Origin: Struthio camelus
Taxonomy: Eukaryota > Chordata > Aves > Struthioniformes > Struthionidae
Assembly (NCBI RefSeq): GCF_040807025.1
Contig: NC_090956.1
Coordinates: 1,538,517 to 1,602,516 of the forward strand
Length of the DNA: 64,000 nt
Direction: 5' to 3'
In this document: positions 44,701 to 53,866 of the stretch, piece after piece
Layout: each line of letters starts with the position of its first letter
Position numbering within the stretch: position 1 is the stretch's first letter
The notes under the pieces: model-generated
Seen by the model: the letters and a program-made list of their open reading frames with translations, nothing else
What the model was told of the DNA's origin: nothing
Databases searched by the model: none
Translations under genes and position numbers: made by a program

Positions 44701-47700
44701 ATACTATAGTAGCAAGCTGGTTGTGTTTTAAGTGGGGGGAGGGAGTTGTGTTGTTTGTGTTTTTTTTTTTTATTTTGTTTTCCTGACAGAGCTTCACAGA
44801 TTGCCATCACTTGGTCCTTAGTAGCTATATATACCAGATAACTGCTGGTGAATTTGATGTGATGCTGTGATAGAACATTTTGAAAAGGCTGTTATTGGGA
44901 TTATCATTGGTATATTTGGGGGAGGAAATGGGAGAATTAATTTTATGCGAACTTTCACGTTGAGAGACTTTACGTAAAGGATCTCCAAATGCACTGAGGA
45001 TGCTATAGCATGGAGACTGTACACTAGTTAGGAGTATTTCACTCAAACAGGTATTGTGATACTACAAAACTACTTGGATTTGTGATTTAACTGTTGTAAT
45101 TAATAATCTGTTGTACAGATTTGCCTGAAGCAAAGGGACTTCTCTGAAGAGTTCTAGGAGTGTTGAGTCTATTATTAAATATCAGCCAGTGCAGAAATTT
45201 TTCTAAAGGACTTGAGGTTCAGAACCAGAACACAGTTCATAATGTAAACCTGAATGGGTGCACTTCATCTGGGTGAGGCATTTTATGATCTCCTTCTAAT
45301 TTCTTCTTTAATTTTCAGTACCTCAAAACCTAAGGACACTGCATCTTCAGCTACTCCTCCACCCCCGAGAAACGGTGGGCATGCAGTCACTGTCCAGAAT
45401 CAATCAGCAAGTAGCACTAATCAGCTTTCTGTTAATCAGCCACAGAATGCAGCAGGTCCCAGTCCCCATTCAATGAGGCGAGGTGTGTTTTTAATTCAGT
45501 TTTCAAACCGCGAAGCTCCAGTTCTTAACGTACTGACAAGATGTTTGCTAAAGTCGCTTTACCAGTATCTCTTGTCACTTATTCCAGGCAATGGTTTAAT
45601 TCATCTTCATTTCACTAAGGCCTAGCTAAATGCATCTTTGGACTCTTTCATGAATGCTGGTAGTAATGTTACCAGTGCTATTTAATTAATTCACTTAAAG
45701 GCTATTGATTACCAAAATGCATACACAGGTTTACTAGCTTCATGTGGGTATCATTTTTATTTGATAATGCACCATTGTATTTTGATAATATACTTTTGTC
45801 CTACTAATTCATTTATTTCAGGAGTTTGCTTTGACAATACACAACCATGAAATGTCATCTCTTATCTTAACAGCTGTTAAGAAGCCTGCACCTGCACCTC
45901 CCAAGCCAGCCAATCCACCACCAGGGCAGCCAGGAAGCCAAAGTTCTGCCTCAGCTGCTCAGCCACCTTCTGTCTCTCCAAAACCACCTGCTAGAAGTTC
46001 TTCTCCTCCTGGTCAACACGCAAACCAAGGAGCAGCCCAGACCTCCACTTCCCAGGTTTCTGCACCTCGGAGATACTCCAGCAGCCTTTCCCCAATACAA
46101 GCTCCCAGCCACCCACCACCACAACCCCCAACACAGGCTACTCCCCCACTGCAGCCTAAATCAAACAGTCAAGCATCTCCTCCTGCTGCACCCAGCAGTG
46201 AGCATGGACCAGAGCAGCCCTGTTACACTCCTCCACAGACTCCAACACCACCTGATACACCCCCTCTAGGGAAACACAATACTAGTTCTCCATTGTCACA
46301 GCCACAGTCATCTACTCAAGAAACCTCACAGTCTCACTCTCCCCCTCACACTGGTACACTGCCAAGGCCACGGCCAGTACCAAAGCCCAGGAACAGACCT
46401 AGTGTTCCACCTCCGCCTCATCCTCCTGCTTCTCATTCAACTGGAGATGGTGGTATTACGAATCCCACGCAAACAGCTTCCAAAATAGTAACAGGTAAGT
46501 GAATTATTTTATCATACTCGGTGTCTCCTGAGGGAACGGAAATGAAGAAAGTAATACCTGTAGCTGTAAGTTAGCCTTCTGGGGGGAAACACAGAAAATA
46601 CAAATAACAGTTAAAATACTTAATTGCTGATGCCCTGTTAAAATACCCACACCTGTTGTGGTGCACCAGGATTTTGGGCAGCATCTTCCATAGTGAAGGT
46701 CTTCCTTGGGGCTAGAGGGGAGTATGTATTAGTCTGCTTTATTTTTTCCTGCTTTGGAAGCAAAACACTATTACAGCAACAAAACTATAGGGCTTTCTCA
46801 GGCCTCTACATTATGGCAATCTGTTATGCTTATGCATCTGTTGCCAAAAAGGCAAATCATTGGAGGAGGGAGATACAGCCCGAGGACAGTGTATTTCGGC
46901 ATATACAGAAGATACACTGGCCACTTTTGGCATTTTATTTTGGTGCTTTTGATACCCATGGTCATAGAGAAGATACTAATGCAGTGAATGTTTTATTTTG
47001 AAAACTAAGCCTTCCATGTGCCTTTAAGTTGGACAGAGAGAATTTACAGAATCAAATGTATTAATTATGTGTAATAGGTCAATATCTAGATACATTTTCA
47101 TATTTGGAACACAACCTTGTTTTTTCTGTTCTGAGATGTGAAGTATAGACCACTTTTCTGTCTTCTCTTAGGAACTTCATGAAGCTTGCAGTTAGTTTGA
47201 TAGGGATAACGTTCATTTAAATCTTGAAGTGAAAACTGCTGCTGACAGGATAAAAACTAGCAGATCTTGAAACGTTCTGCTGAGTCTCTGCTTATTTTAG
47301 GCACTTTTGAAGGAAAAGGCAATGAATGTAAGAGACTAATGCTTTTAAATGTACTTATACTCAGTAATGATTAAAACTTCCCAATGATGCTGCAGTGTCT
47401 CTAGAATAAGACTAATGTTTTGGAATGCAAAGTATATTCTGATGCCTAACAGCTGTACCCCATGATGCCTTCACAGGTGGGGATGGTTACTGCAAATAAG
47501 GTTTGTACTGACCAGAAACATGCAATATAGCTAAAACGCTCCTGCACAGCAATATTTTATTTGTAGCTTTATTTTGTATATGTGCTTTGGAATATGTGCT
47601 CTCTGTCAACTCTGCATTTTATCTCATTACCACATATCATTCTGTTTGTAAGATATCTTAAGATCTATGCTTTATTTTAATAGTCCTGTGAACATTGTTT

Positions 47701-50700
47701 AAGTTAATCCTTAGTCATAAAAATAACCATATCCCTTAAATAAGTGAATAACACTTAAAAAGTGTTGGTGCAAAGACACCAAAACTATACCACTCCAGGA
47801 GTCAGGAATGAAGCAGTGACCTGTTCAAAATAGGTGTGTTGTCATCGGTGCAGGCAAATGTTGCAGCTCGTGTTTTTTCTTCAATTCAGTGTTTTACGAG
47901 TTTTTTTTTTGTTGTTGTTGTTTTTTTTGATGTAGCTTTCACTTGAGGATTTCAGTTGTTTTTAACTACATGGGATTTATTTGTGCAAAATACACGCTCG
48001 TGTGACTAAATCCCTTTGCAGAAAAGCACCCAACAGCATCTCTGCATTCTGGCATGTTTGCATTTGCATTCTGTCAACCCAAGCCTCACTAATAGTACTA
48101 GTCTGTTCAATCGCAACTGCCAAACAATACATATTAATAATCTTACTATTCATATATAATGGTTTAGAGATGCTACCTTTTTAAGATGACGACTGCATGA
48201 CAGGCTGAAAAAATTGAGGCTGCATTGCTGAATTATCTCAAGTTGTGACTATTCGCTTACAGGAAAGATACTGATATTAGTATTAGATGGAGAAGGCAGC
48301 TTGGAAGTACAGTTTTTAAATAAGAGAAACTAGCAATAAATGAGCTTTTAAGCAACTGAAAAGTAGCTCTGCTTTTTAAAACAACAAACTCTTACCTGAT
48401 CATACTCTTGTTCTTTTGTCAGTATTTCTAAAGTAAAACAGCAGTTTATTGCAAAACTGAAGTCAGAAATAAGGCTAGGGTTTGGATCTTTACAGCACTT
48501 GCACATGAAATGAGACTGGAAACCTTGCTGATGAGTCGAACTTCAAAAAGAGGCTTAAGCTTATTTTCTAAGTCATGTTTCATAGGTTGACTGCCTTTGT
48601 TTTCATTTTGGAATTTTCCTGGTTCTGATGCAAAAGCTTTAATGATAGCAGACACTGAAGCAGAATTTGTCTTACCCCAGTTAAACAGGAGAATTATTTG
48701 CCCTTTAAGTAGTATCCAGCTGCTATGCAGAGAGCTGCTTCATTGAAGGGCAGAGAAGAGGGGAGTTAAGTTATACAAAAGAACCATCTGAGATAGGACA
48801 GTGATTGGCACAACTGCAACTATATATGGATTGTGAATTACTACAACTTAAATGGTGAGCTGCAGGGATAGCTCCTTTTCAATTCATTTAAAGGCATAAC
48901 AGAGGTACACTGGACTGTCCTGTAGTTTGGATGCGTTTTAAAAAAATGGTGAAATCAAGGTCTGATTGTCAACTTGTACTGTTAAAACTGAAAAGACTTG
49001 GTATTATTCCTTTAAAGTGAAAGAACCTTAGCAAATTGGCCATGCAAGCTATGTAAGGTAAATAATATGAAAGCTGTCATGCAGCAGAGTCAGTAAAGGA
49101 AAGTTAACACTTATCAGATTTGCTAGAGAATCCATTAAGGAACCCAGAAAAACTAGTACATTTTGCAAAAAAAAAAAAAAAAAAAGAGAGAGAGAGAGAA
49201 GTTGAAAGTTGAACTGATACTTAGGTTTACCTACAGCAGTACACTCAGTACAAGATCATCCGTTTTTTCCAGATGAATCTCTTTTTTGATATTTGCTCAG
49301 ACTTAACACCACAGCATATTACATAAGAATATCTGCTCTAACATTTACACATGCATATATTAGCTTTTATTTTTAAACACTGATGCTATAAACTGCCTCA
49401 GCTAATTTAGTGTGAAGTAACTGTTTTTAATTTAACCTTAAATAGCAGAGCAAGGGAAAATATACGGAAGTAAATGTCATAATATCAGAACTTGAAATCC
49501 TGAAATATTTTCAGGATACAGTTGAATTCCTTTGTCCACGTACTGGACTTCAGTAATGCTTCACATCCTATTTATGGTTTTAAAGTAATGAGCCCTAGGA
49601 AAGAATATTCTAATCAAAAATTTTATTAAACAATCTAGATGTTTGACCATCATTCAGTATGAACTGTATTGGAAAGTTTGATGGTAAGGAAAAGGCATAT
49701 GATTGGCCCAAAATGTTGCTAATTCATAATCATGTATGTGCTAATGCCCACTACTAACCTGTCATAAGTAACACTGCTTGCTTGCATTCTCATTAGTGTA
49801 GCATGCGAAAGGAATGGCTCTGTTTTTATGCTTGCTCTTACATTAACATACTAAAAGTATTGAAGTCAAGAACGTATAAAGTTGTTCATGTTTTGACTGG
49901 CCAATTTCATGTCGTATGTTTTCCACTTCATAGACACTTATACCTGGAAATTCATGTGTTTTATACAAAGGTTCATTTTGTATTTGAAGTAGCTGTATCA
50001 TTTGTTTGTCATGATCAAATATTCCTTTCCTGTGGCACCTCACATTTACAGTTACCTCCTTTTCTGGTTCACTTTTAAATATGCAGTAGTGGAAGGGATA
50101 ACTTCTGTGCCTGCCTCTAAAGTTGAAGTAGTCCTTTTCAACTGTACATTAAATGAAAATCAATAGTACAGGTAGGTAGGTAGTTATTAGGGAGAGTTCA
50201 GTGGCCCAGCTACTTAGATTCTGTGCTCTTCTTTTCTACAGTCAAGCTCAGTGTAGAACATCTTAAGCAGTGGATCGTTATCATAGTACATCAGATAATG
50301 ATACTAAAAATGCCTACAGAAAGATAAAAAGTTTAAAATTAACTAGCTGGAAAAGCACTTACTTTTTCATCTGCTGTAGAAACAAATCCTGTAGTTGGGA
50401 TAAAAGGGAGCTGCTTATGTTATGAAAATTTGGTTTTGTGGATCAGAAACTTATTTTAAATGCATGAATGTGAGGTTAGGTGAGAAGGTTTGGTTTTAAA
50501 GTATCTCCAGTAATTGTTTTCTTCATTACTATCAAAAGGCCTACTGAACAGTGTGACCTATGTGTCTTCTCCCGGAAGACTGTTTACGAAATACAGTTCA
50601 GTAACCAGGACACTGATTTTCAAAGTGACAATGGGGGCTGGGTAGAAGAATCTATTTAAGATTCACCTAGATGATGGATTTAATGAGTTGTAATGATACT

Positions 50701-52179
50701 GATGGTTTGTTCTATGCCTTCTGGTTGATTTCTTTTACGACTGAAATACTAACATTCTTAGCAGAATCTGGTACTCTTCTCCCAAGACTGTGATACAAGA
50801 CTTGAGAGAAGATGTATAGTTCAAACCTCCCAAGAAAACATAAATCCTGGAATTATGTTATAGGAAAGGCTATAGAATCTTTGAGTTCTGGTAATATGGA
50901 TGAGAACATTTACCACTCCTCTGCAAGGCAAGCCAGCTGGTGTCAGACACAATACAAGAATGCTATCTACTAAATTAACAGTATCATTCAATACAAAGTT
51001 ACGGCAATTCACTAGTGAACTGTTTATGCTTAGACAATGGGACCCTTATTGAAATAAGGGAGCAGGGGAGGCTGCACTCAGACTTTAATTATATTTCTGC
51101 TTTTGCCTCTTTCATGTCATTTAGCACAGAAGCTTTCAACTTAGCACAAATTATTTTATAAATGTGTAGGTTTCAGACTTAATTTTTGAGATATGGTTCA
51201 AGGTCTTTAAAAGATGCCACCTGAATTTAAAAAGAAGTCTCTGTTTGGATTCTCTGACTTAAGTGATCTAAATGATTTTCCATTTGGAGCAGCTGCTATG
51301 TTGCAATAGGCGATGTTTCTCCTGCAAAGTCTGTGGCATATTATAAATTCGCTTTCCAAAATACTGACTTAATATTTTCATTTACATATTGTGAGCTGTT
51401 CTCGATTTTTCTGGTCTTCTAACTACTAGTGCAGTCAGTCACCAGAAATGCAATATTTGAGGTCATTGGCTTGGACAAAATTCTCCCCCCTCATTAACAG
51501 AGGGCAAAGAATACGATGTTCCCTGTAATCCACAGGAAAGGGGTTTAGTATGCGTTCAGTTTAAATTTGTTTGCTGTTTTTGTGGCAATGCCTCCTTTTG
51601 ACACCGTACATGTTCCCATCACTTCTGAAAAACCTTTGGTGGTGTTTACCTGGCTGATCATCTAGATGCCAGACTTCTTGCTGAGTGACCAATCCTGATT
51701 TGATGTCAGTGTCTGAAATGAAGTATCACTTCTACAGGGCACTGAGGAATCTGATATCAAATTATACTTTGCTTTCTTCCATTCTTGAAAAAGAAATGTT
51801 TTTCTCTGTTATGTACATGACTAAAAAGGTATGTAGGAGAAGCAACCCAAACATAAGCTTTATTTGTTTGGCTTAGCCTTTTTGTGTTCATGTGTGCGCG
51901 TGCACATATGTGCCAGCCCTGCGTTTGAAAAGCCCTTGTTGATCTGTCCTTTCCGTTTTCTTTCTAAGGAAATGTATCAGAAACACAATATTTAATAAGA
52001 TGTCACTGTCCAGACCGCTAAATTTCCTGTTCCATTTTTTTTGTGCAGATTCTAATTCCAGTATTCAAGAACCACTTCAAAACCCTTCTTCAGAGCTTCT
52101 TACAGAGACAGCAAGCAAGGAACTGCACAACCACCTCATGCTAGATATTGACAATGATACAGAAAGCACTGCTCTGTAA
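2672..52179 (+). CDS. ARHGAP17: ARHGAP17 (RICH1), BAR-RhoGAP protein, complete coding sequence in 20 exons
   Basis: ARHGAP17/RICH1 is a GTPase-activating protein for Cdc42 and Rac. It binds membranes through its BAR domain and works at tight junctions and in vesicle traffic. I placed 20 coding exons totalling 2652 bases (883 residues plus stop), close to the roughly 880 residues of the human long form. Residues about 1-245 (exons 1-9) form the BAR domain, starting MKKQFNRMKQLANQTVG. Residues about 250-445 (exons 10-15) form the RhoGAP domain, with GLFRIAAGASK carrying the expected arginine finger near residue 289 and VLGPNLLW later on. Residues about 500-840 are proline-rich with many SH3-type PxxP motifs, mostly in the 621-base exon 19. 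The C-terminus is DNDTESTAL, a class I PDZ ligand as in human. All exon phases agree and no frameshift is seen. It is divergent from LCMT1 and convergent with the next gene. Confidence 0.97.
8039..8057. repeat. Poly-C run of 19 bases
   Basis: An uninterrupted C homopolymer in ARHGAP17 intron 1, the longest of several in the window. Length calls in such runs are prone to sequencing error. Confidence 0.9.
10805..10852. repeat. Tandem duplication, 24-bp unit, two copies
   Basis: The word GGATAATTGAAGGAGAAT occurs twice in direct tandem with a single-base difference in the flank (ATGCTGG versus ATGTTGG). It looks like a local replication duplication. Confidence 0.8.
14976..15115 (+). repeat. Diverged interspersed repeat, copy A
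   Basis: This stretch can be aligned by eye with 21276-21400. Shared words include GCCAAGTTATTTT/GCCAAATTATTTT, then C(A/G)ATT(C/T)T..TGAGCTGT, and a GGGA-rich block ending in GAGCTG. Two copies in one intron suggest an old transposable element, whose family I do not recognise. Confidence 0.45.
21276..21400 (+). repeat. Diverged interspersed repeat, copy B
   Basis: Partner of the copy near 15.0 kb, in the same orientation, with small gaps. No terminal repeats or target-site duplications were identified. Confidence 0.45.
22000..22135. other. CpG-rich patch in ARHGAP17 intron 1
   Basis: A local cluster of CpG dinucleotides (runs such as CTCCGGAAGCGCGCAGAGCC) in an otherwise AT-rich intron. 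It contains CCGGAAG, an ETS-type core. It could be an internal promoter, an enhancer or a decayed GC-rich insertion. Confidence 0.5.
26580..26720. other. CpG-rich patch just upstream of ARHGAP17 exon 2
   Basis: About 140 bases with dense CpG (AGCGCGGCGCGTTAGCG and similar), ending about 150 bases before the exon 2 acceptor. An alternative promoter or alternative first exon is possible but unproven. Confidence 0.45.
26872..26911 (+). CDS. ARHGAP17: ARHGAP17 coding exon 2
   Basis: A 40-base exon encoding R-AEKTEVLSEDLLQ after a long T/C tract and TTTAG. It ends in phase 0 with donor GTATTG. It matches the human BAR sequence almost residue for residue. Confidence 0.95.
26912..31027 (+). other. 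ARHGAP17 intron 2
   Basis: A 4.1 kb intron. Apart from an A/T homopolymer region at about 29332-29356 and the 14-base C run next to the exon 3 acceptor, I see nothing beyond AT-rich intronic sequence. Confidence 0.7.
31008..31021. repeat. Poly-C run next to the ARHGAP17 exon 3 acceptor
   Basis: Fourteen C bases end six bases before the first base of exon 3 and form most of its pyrimidine tract. Confidence 0.9.
31028..31132 (+). CDS. ARHGAP17: ARHGAP17 coding exon 3
   Basis: 35 codons, IERRLDTVRSICH to GTDADKRH, in the BAR domain. The acceptor CAACTAG directly follows a 14-base C run that serves as the pyrimidine tract. The donor is GTAAGT. Confidence 0.96.
32002..32078 (+). CDS. ARHGAP17: ARHGAP17 coding exon 4
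   Basis: 77 bases, KKLPLTALAQNMQEGS to DETLLG, in the BAR domain; acceptor CCATAG, donor GTAAGT, ends in phase 2. Confidence 0.95.
33185..33296 (+). CDS. ARHGAP17: ARHGAP17 coding exon 5
   Basis: 112 bases encoding KMLDTCGEAENKLAMELSQH and EVQIEKEILDPLNQLTE. The acceptor is TTAAAG; donor GTAAGT, phase 0. The end (LNQLTE) departs from the human reading as I recall it, while the rest is well conserved. Confidence 0.94.
33497..33573 (+). CDS. ARHGAP17: ARHGAP17 coding exon 6
   Basis: 77 bases, SEIPNIQKQRKQLAKLVLDW plus DSARA, in the BAR domain. It follows a 200-base intron; acceptor TTTTAG, donor GTAAGA. Confidence 0.95.
34385..34496 (+). CDS. ARHGAP17: ARHGAP17 coding exon 7
   Basis: 112 bases, RYNQAHKTSGTNFQVHPSK to EAGNKVEQCK, in the BAR domain; acceptor CCACAG, donor GTAGGA, phase 0. 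Confidence 0.95.
35553..35621 (+). CDS. ARHGAP17: ARHGAP17 coding exon 8
   Basis: 23 codons, DQLAADMYNFVSKEGEYAKF then FVM, in the BAR domain; long pyrimidine tract, acceptor AAAG, donor GTGAGT. Confidence 0.95.
35784..35865 (+). CDS. ARHGAP17: ARHGAP17 coding exon 9
   Basis: 82 bases, LLEAQADYHRKALAVLEKVL then PEIQAHQ, closing the BAR domain. It lies only 162 bases after exon 8; acceptor TCTCAG, donor GTAAAG, phase 1. Confidence 0.95.
37972..38099 (+). CDS. ARHGAP17: ARHGAP17 coding exon 10
   Basis: 128 bases, KWTEKPAFGTPLEEHLKRSG to LLETGMKEE, the start of the RhoGAP domain; acceptor AACTAG, donor GTAGGC, phase 0. Confidence 0.95.
38520..38631 (+). CDS. ARHGAP17: ARHGAP17 coding exon 11 (arginine finger)
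   Basis: 112 bases beginning GLFRIAAGASKLKKLKAALD. The Arg of GLFR (residue 289) is the catalytic arginine finger position of RhoGAP domains. Acceptor ATGCAG, donor GTATTG, phase 1. Confidence 0.96.
39208..39289 (+). CDS. ARHGAP17: ARHGAP17 coding exon 12
   Basis: 82 bases, GALKSYLRELPEPLMTYSLY and DEWTQAA, containing the conserved RhoGAP YLRELPEPL block; acceptor TTGCAG, donor GTAAGT, phase 2. Confidence 0.96.
39731..39811 (+). CDS. ARHGAP17: ARHGAP17 coding exon 13
   Basis: 81 bases, IQDQDKKLQELWKICNRLPK then HYHANF, in the RhoGAP domain; acceptor TTGCAG, donor GTATGA, phase 2. Confidence 0.95.
40643..40756 (+). CDS. ARHGAP17: ARHGAP17 coding exon 14
   Basis: 114 bases, RYLIKFLAKLAQNSDINKM to VLGPNLLWAKNE, containing the conserved RhoGAP block NVAIVLGPNLL; acceptor TTGTAG, donor GTAAGT, phase 2. 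Confidence 0.96.
41115..41206 (+). CDS. ARHGAP17: ARHGAP17 coding exon 15
   Basis: 92 bases, SLAEMAAATSVHVVAIIEPI then IQHADWFFPG, the end of the RhoGAP domain; acceptor CCACAG, donor GTAAAT, phase 1. Confidence 0.95.
41354..41510 (+). CDS. ARHGAP17: ARHGAP17 coding exon 16
   Basis: 157 bases from DQDFNVSGAFVAIPA to MAVMEGDLLKKE, the linker after the RhoGAP domain, with the conserved block SGTLERKRP. Acceptor TTCCAG after a T run, donor GTATGC, phase 2. Confidence 0.95.
42749..42991 (+). CDS. ARHGAP17: ARHGAP17 coding exon 17 (probable cassette exon)
   Basis: 243 bases from SFGVKVMDSQANPRRCG to EQLQSQGNEDI, with a PPLPPT motif. It starts and ends in phase 2, so skipping it removes exactly 81 residues and keeps the frame. 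Human ARHGAP17 is known to make a long and a short form differing by a segment of about this size. Acceptor CTGTAG, donor GTAAGA. Confidence 0.93.
43217..43260. repeat. Direct repeat flanking a G run
   Basis: AAGAGAATACTTGG occurs at 43217-43230 and 43247-43260, 30 bases apart, with 14 G bases (43229-43242) overlapping the end of the first copy. It fits slippage or duplication around a G tract. Confidence 0.8.
45319..45482 (+). CDS. ARHGAP17: ARHGAP17 coding exon 18
   Basis: 164 bases from STSKPKDTASSATPPPPRNG to AAGPSPHSMRR, a Ser/Pro/Asn-rich linker. Acceptor TTTCAG, donor GTGTGT, phase 1. It joins in frame from either exon 17 or exon 16. Confidence 0.94.
45874..46494 (+). CDS. ARHGAP17: ARHGAP17 coding exon 19 (proline-rich)
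   Basis: 621 bases, about 207 residues, starting AVKKPAPAPPKPANPPPG. It is extremely rich in Pro, Ser and Gln with repeated PxxP motifs, the SH3-binding region of RICH1. It ends NPTQTASKIVTG; acceptor TAACAG, donor GTAAGT, phase 1. Confidence 0.96.
46495..52048 (+). other. ARHGAP17 intron 19 (5.5 kb)
   Basis: A large AT-rich intron before the terminal exon. It holds an A run plus GA microsatellite at 49167-49199 and a short (GGTA)-type repeat near 50171-50182. Open frames up to about 100 codons here have no recognisable homology. Confidence 0.7.
49167..49199. repeat. A run followed by GA microsatellite
   Basis: About 19 A bases followed by seven GA units in ARHGAP17 intron 19. It could be the tail of an old insertion, but no element body is recognisable next to it. 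Confidence 0.85.
52049..52179 (+). CDS. ARHGAP17: ARHGAP17 coding exon 20 (terminal)
   Basis: 131 bases after GTGCAG, from DSNSSIQEPLQ to the end ...LDIDNDTESTAL and a TAA stop at 52177-52179. The S/T-A-L ending is a class I PDZ-binding motif. Confidence 0.96.
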
Positions 52180-52960
52180 AGGAAACTCTAAAACTTTTAT
52201 CTTTCCTCTCCTGGTGGAAAACTAACAGACCTAACGGTGAAAAGCTTCTTTTGACGATATGGCAAAACTGTATAGAATTTTGACTTGTGCACTGCTGAGA
52301 AAGTGACTTAGCCATTCAGAAGTTTAATGATCTGTGTCTGAACCGTGGTTTTCAAAATCTTGAATGGAAGGAATTGATTCCTGCAGAAACTTGCATAGGA
52401 AGCCTAATTGCTGCTAATACCAATAGTATTAGCAGAAATTCCAAAATGAGAAGCAGCAGAACATTAGTTATTTAAAGTGCATGTATTATGGAAATAATCT
52501 TCTTAATGTCACGGTTAGACTTTTATTTCTAGTTCTTAGACATTACAAGGAGATGCCTTGCAAGAGACATTCCCTCACTGATTTGCTGCAGATTTTTGTT
52601 AAAATATGAACCAAAAAATGCCAGAGTGCTGTTGGTGACTGCTGGTTATCAGTTGCCTGTCAAAACTGTGGATGTATTCTAGTGCCTTGAAGGACTGTCA
52701 TACTGTAGAAGGAAACTTACTGTATCTTTAACCATTTCATTGCTCCTTAATGATCAGTACTTAATCCTTATTTCATAGTTATTTGTATTAACCAAACCTG
52801 CTTTTTGTTTATGTGAAACTTGCAACTGTTTCAAGATAAAACTGTGGAAGTGTTTTTGCTTTCATTGGAAAATGGTTGAATTTTGAAAGAACTTTGGTCA
52901 TCTGTTTGGATTCATCAGTTGGGTGAACATTTATAAAATTAAAGATTGTCTTTTGTCAAC
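52180..52960 (+). other. ARHGAP17: ARHGAP17 3' UTR (estimated)
   Basis: From the stop codon to shortly after the first plausible poly(A) signal, ATTAAA at 52938-52943. This gives a 3' UTR of roughly 780 bases. The exact cleavage site is inferred. Confidence 0.6.
52938..52943 (+). terminator. Poly(A) signal ATTAAA, ARHGAP17
   Basis: The common variant ATTAAA is followed within 30 bases by a T/GT-rich stretch (TTGTCTTTTGT), as expected for a cleavage region. A canonical AATAAA at 53401-53406 is a possible distal alternative. Confidence 0.6.
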
Positions 52961-52970
52961 TGAAGGCATA

Positions 52971-52976
52971 TTTATT
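52971..52976 (-). terminator. Candidate poly(A) signal AATAAA for the minus-strand BLUF-like gene
   Basis: On the minus strand this reads AATAAA, about 650 bases after the stop codon at 53627. It lies less than 40 bases from the ARHGAP17 signal on the other strand. Confidence 0.5.
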
Positions 52977-53626
52977 CAAGTCTCCAAATATTGCTGTTTC
53001 TGTGGTACATTTGAAACAAAAGTTCTACACTGAAGGTTATGCAACTATGCCCTGGGCTTTTTAACTCATGAGTCACTGGCAGCTCAGCTTGATCTTCTTT
53101 TAAGAAGCATACTGGGAAATGAATATGCATTTGTTCCTTAATATGTAGACAGGAATGCGTCTAGCTGCAAAGAAAAATGCTGGATACAGCCCATATCATG
53201 GAAAGAAATGTGATGGGATAGGCCATACAGTTTCTGTGAATGAGAGGGAGGGAGAGGAAGAGAAGACTAGTCACTTGAGCAGGAATTGAGATAGCATTCA
53301 TATAACTAGCTGAAACTCATTTACTTAACCTATAAATTCCATAATACTCTATAATACATCTTAGTCAAGGTATTAAAATATACCTCAGGCTCACTTGTGA
53401 AATAAAACTACATTTCCTAAAGACCTTTACAGGATACATTGCCTTTAGTGACTAAAAATATTTATCTTGTCACCATCTCCTTCATGCCACAGTTGTAAAG
53501 TATCGATGGCTTCCCCAGTGGTTCCCTATTTCAGACATCTCTAAGTAGGAAAGATCCATCCCATTAGTAGATGTAGACCTAACTTCCTCTGTCGCTACAC
53601 TAGCACTGTAGCAAACTCCCGCAGCT

Positions 53627-53866
53627 CTAAATTTGGTGTTTATAAGCCAGAATTCTAGTTCTGTGGCTTAAACTGACCTTTGTCCCTAAAACTGTAGGCA
53701 GTGTACCTGAATCCATAGCAGGTTGTAAAGGATTTAAATACATTTTCAGAAATTCTTCTGGACTTGCACATTCTTCAGTGTTACACAAATAGTTAATTGT
53801 CTCTGCTGGGATTAGCAGCTCGGGTGCAAGAGTATGTAGATTGTTATTCAGATCATCACTGTCATC
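53627..53866 (-). CDS. BLUF-like gene, coding exon 6 (terminal)
   Basis: 79 codons and a TAG stop. It starts DDSDDLNNNLHTLAPELLIP, runs through EEFLKMYLNPLQPAMDSG and ends ILAYKHQI. Acceptor TATCAAG, phase 0. This region lies C-terminal to the BLUF-like domain. Confidence 0.8.
   Translation of the reverse strand, partial: DDSDDLNNNLHTLAPELLIPAETINYLCNTEECASPEEFLKMYLNPLQPAMDSGTLPTVLGTKVSLSHRTRILAYKHQI

Larger units (their letters stand above)
38100..45318 (+). other. ARHGAP17 introns 10-17
   Basis: Introns between exons 10 and 18. The longest flank the cassette exon 17: 41511-42748 and 42992-45318. A 14-base G run at 43229-43242 sits between two copies of a 14-base word. Nothing else was recognised. 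Confidence 0.7.

Noticed and set aside
45831-45873. Met upstream of the proline-rich exon as a possible separate gene start
   Set aside because: The sequence before 45874 is the intron with its TAACAG acceptor. The exon joins in phase to exon 18 and matches ARHGAP17.
46693-47001. 102-codon plus-strand open frame in ARHGAP17 intron 19 as an alternative last exon
   Set aside because: It has no convincing acceptor in phase and no recognisable or low-complexity continuation of the protein.
53655-53815. A separate downstream exon or short intron inside the terminal exon of the BLUF-like gene
   Set aside because: A donor-like GTACACTG gives an intron of about 45 bases, too short. The frame simply reads through to the TAG at 53627.
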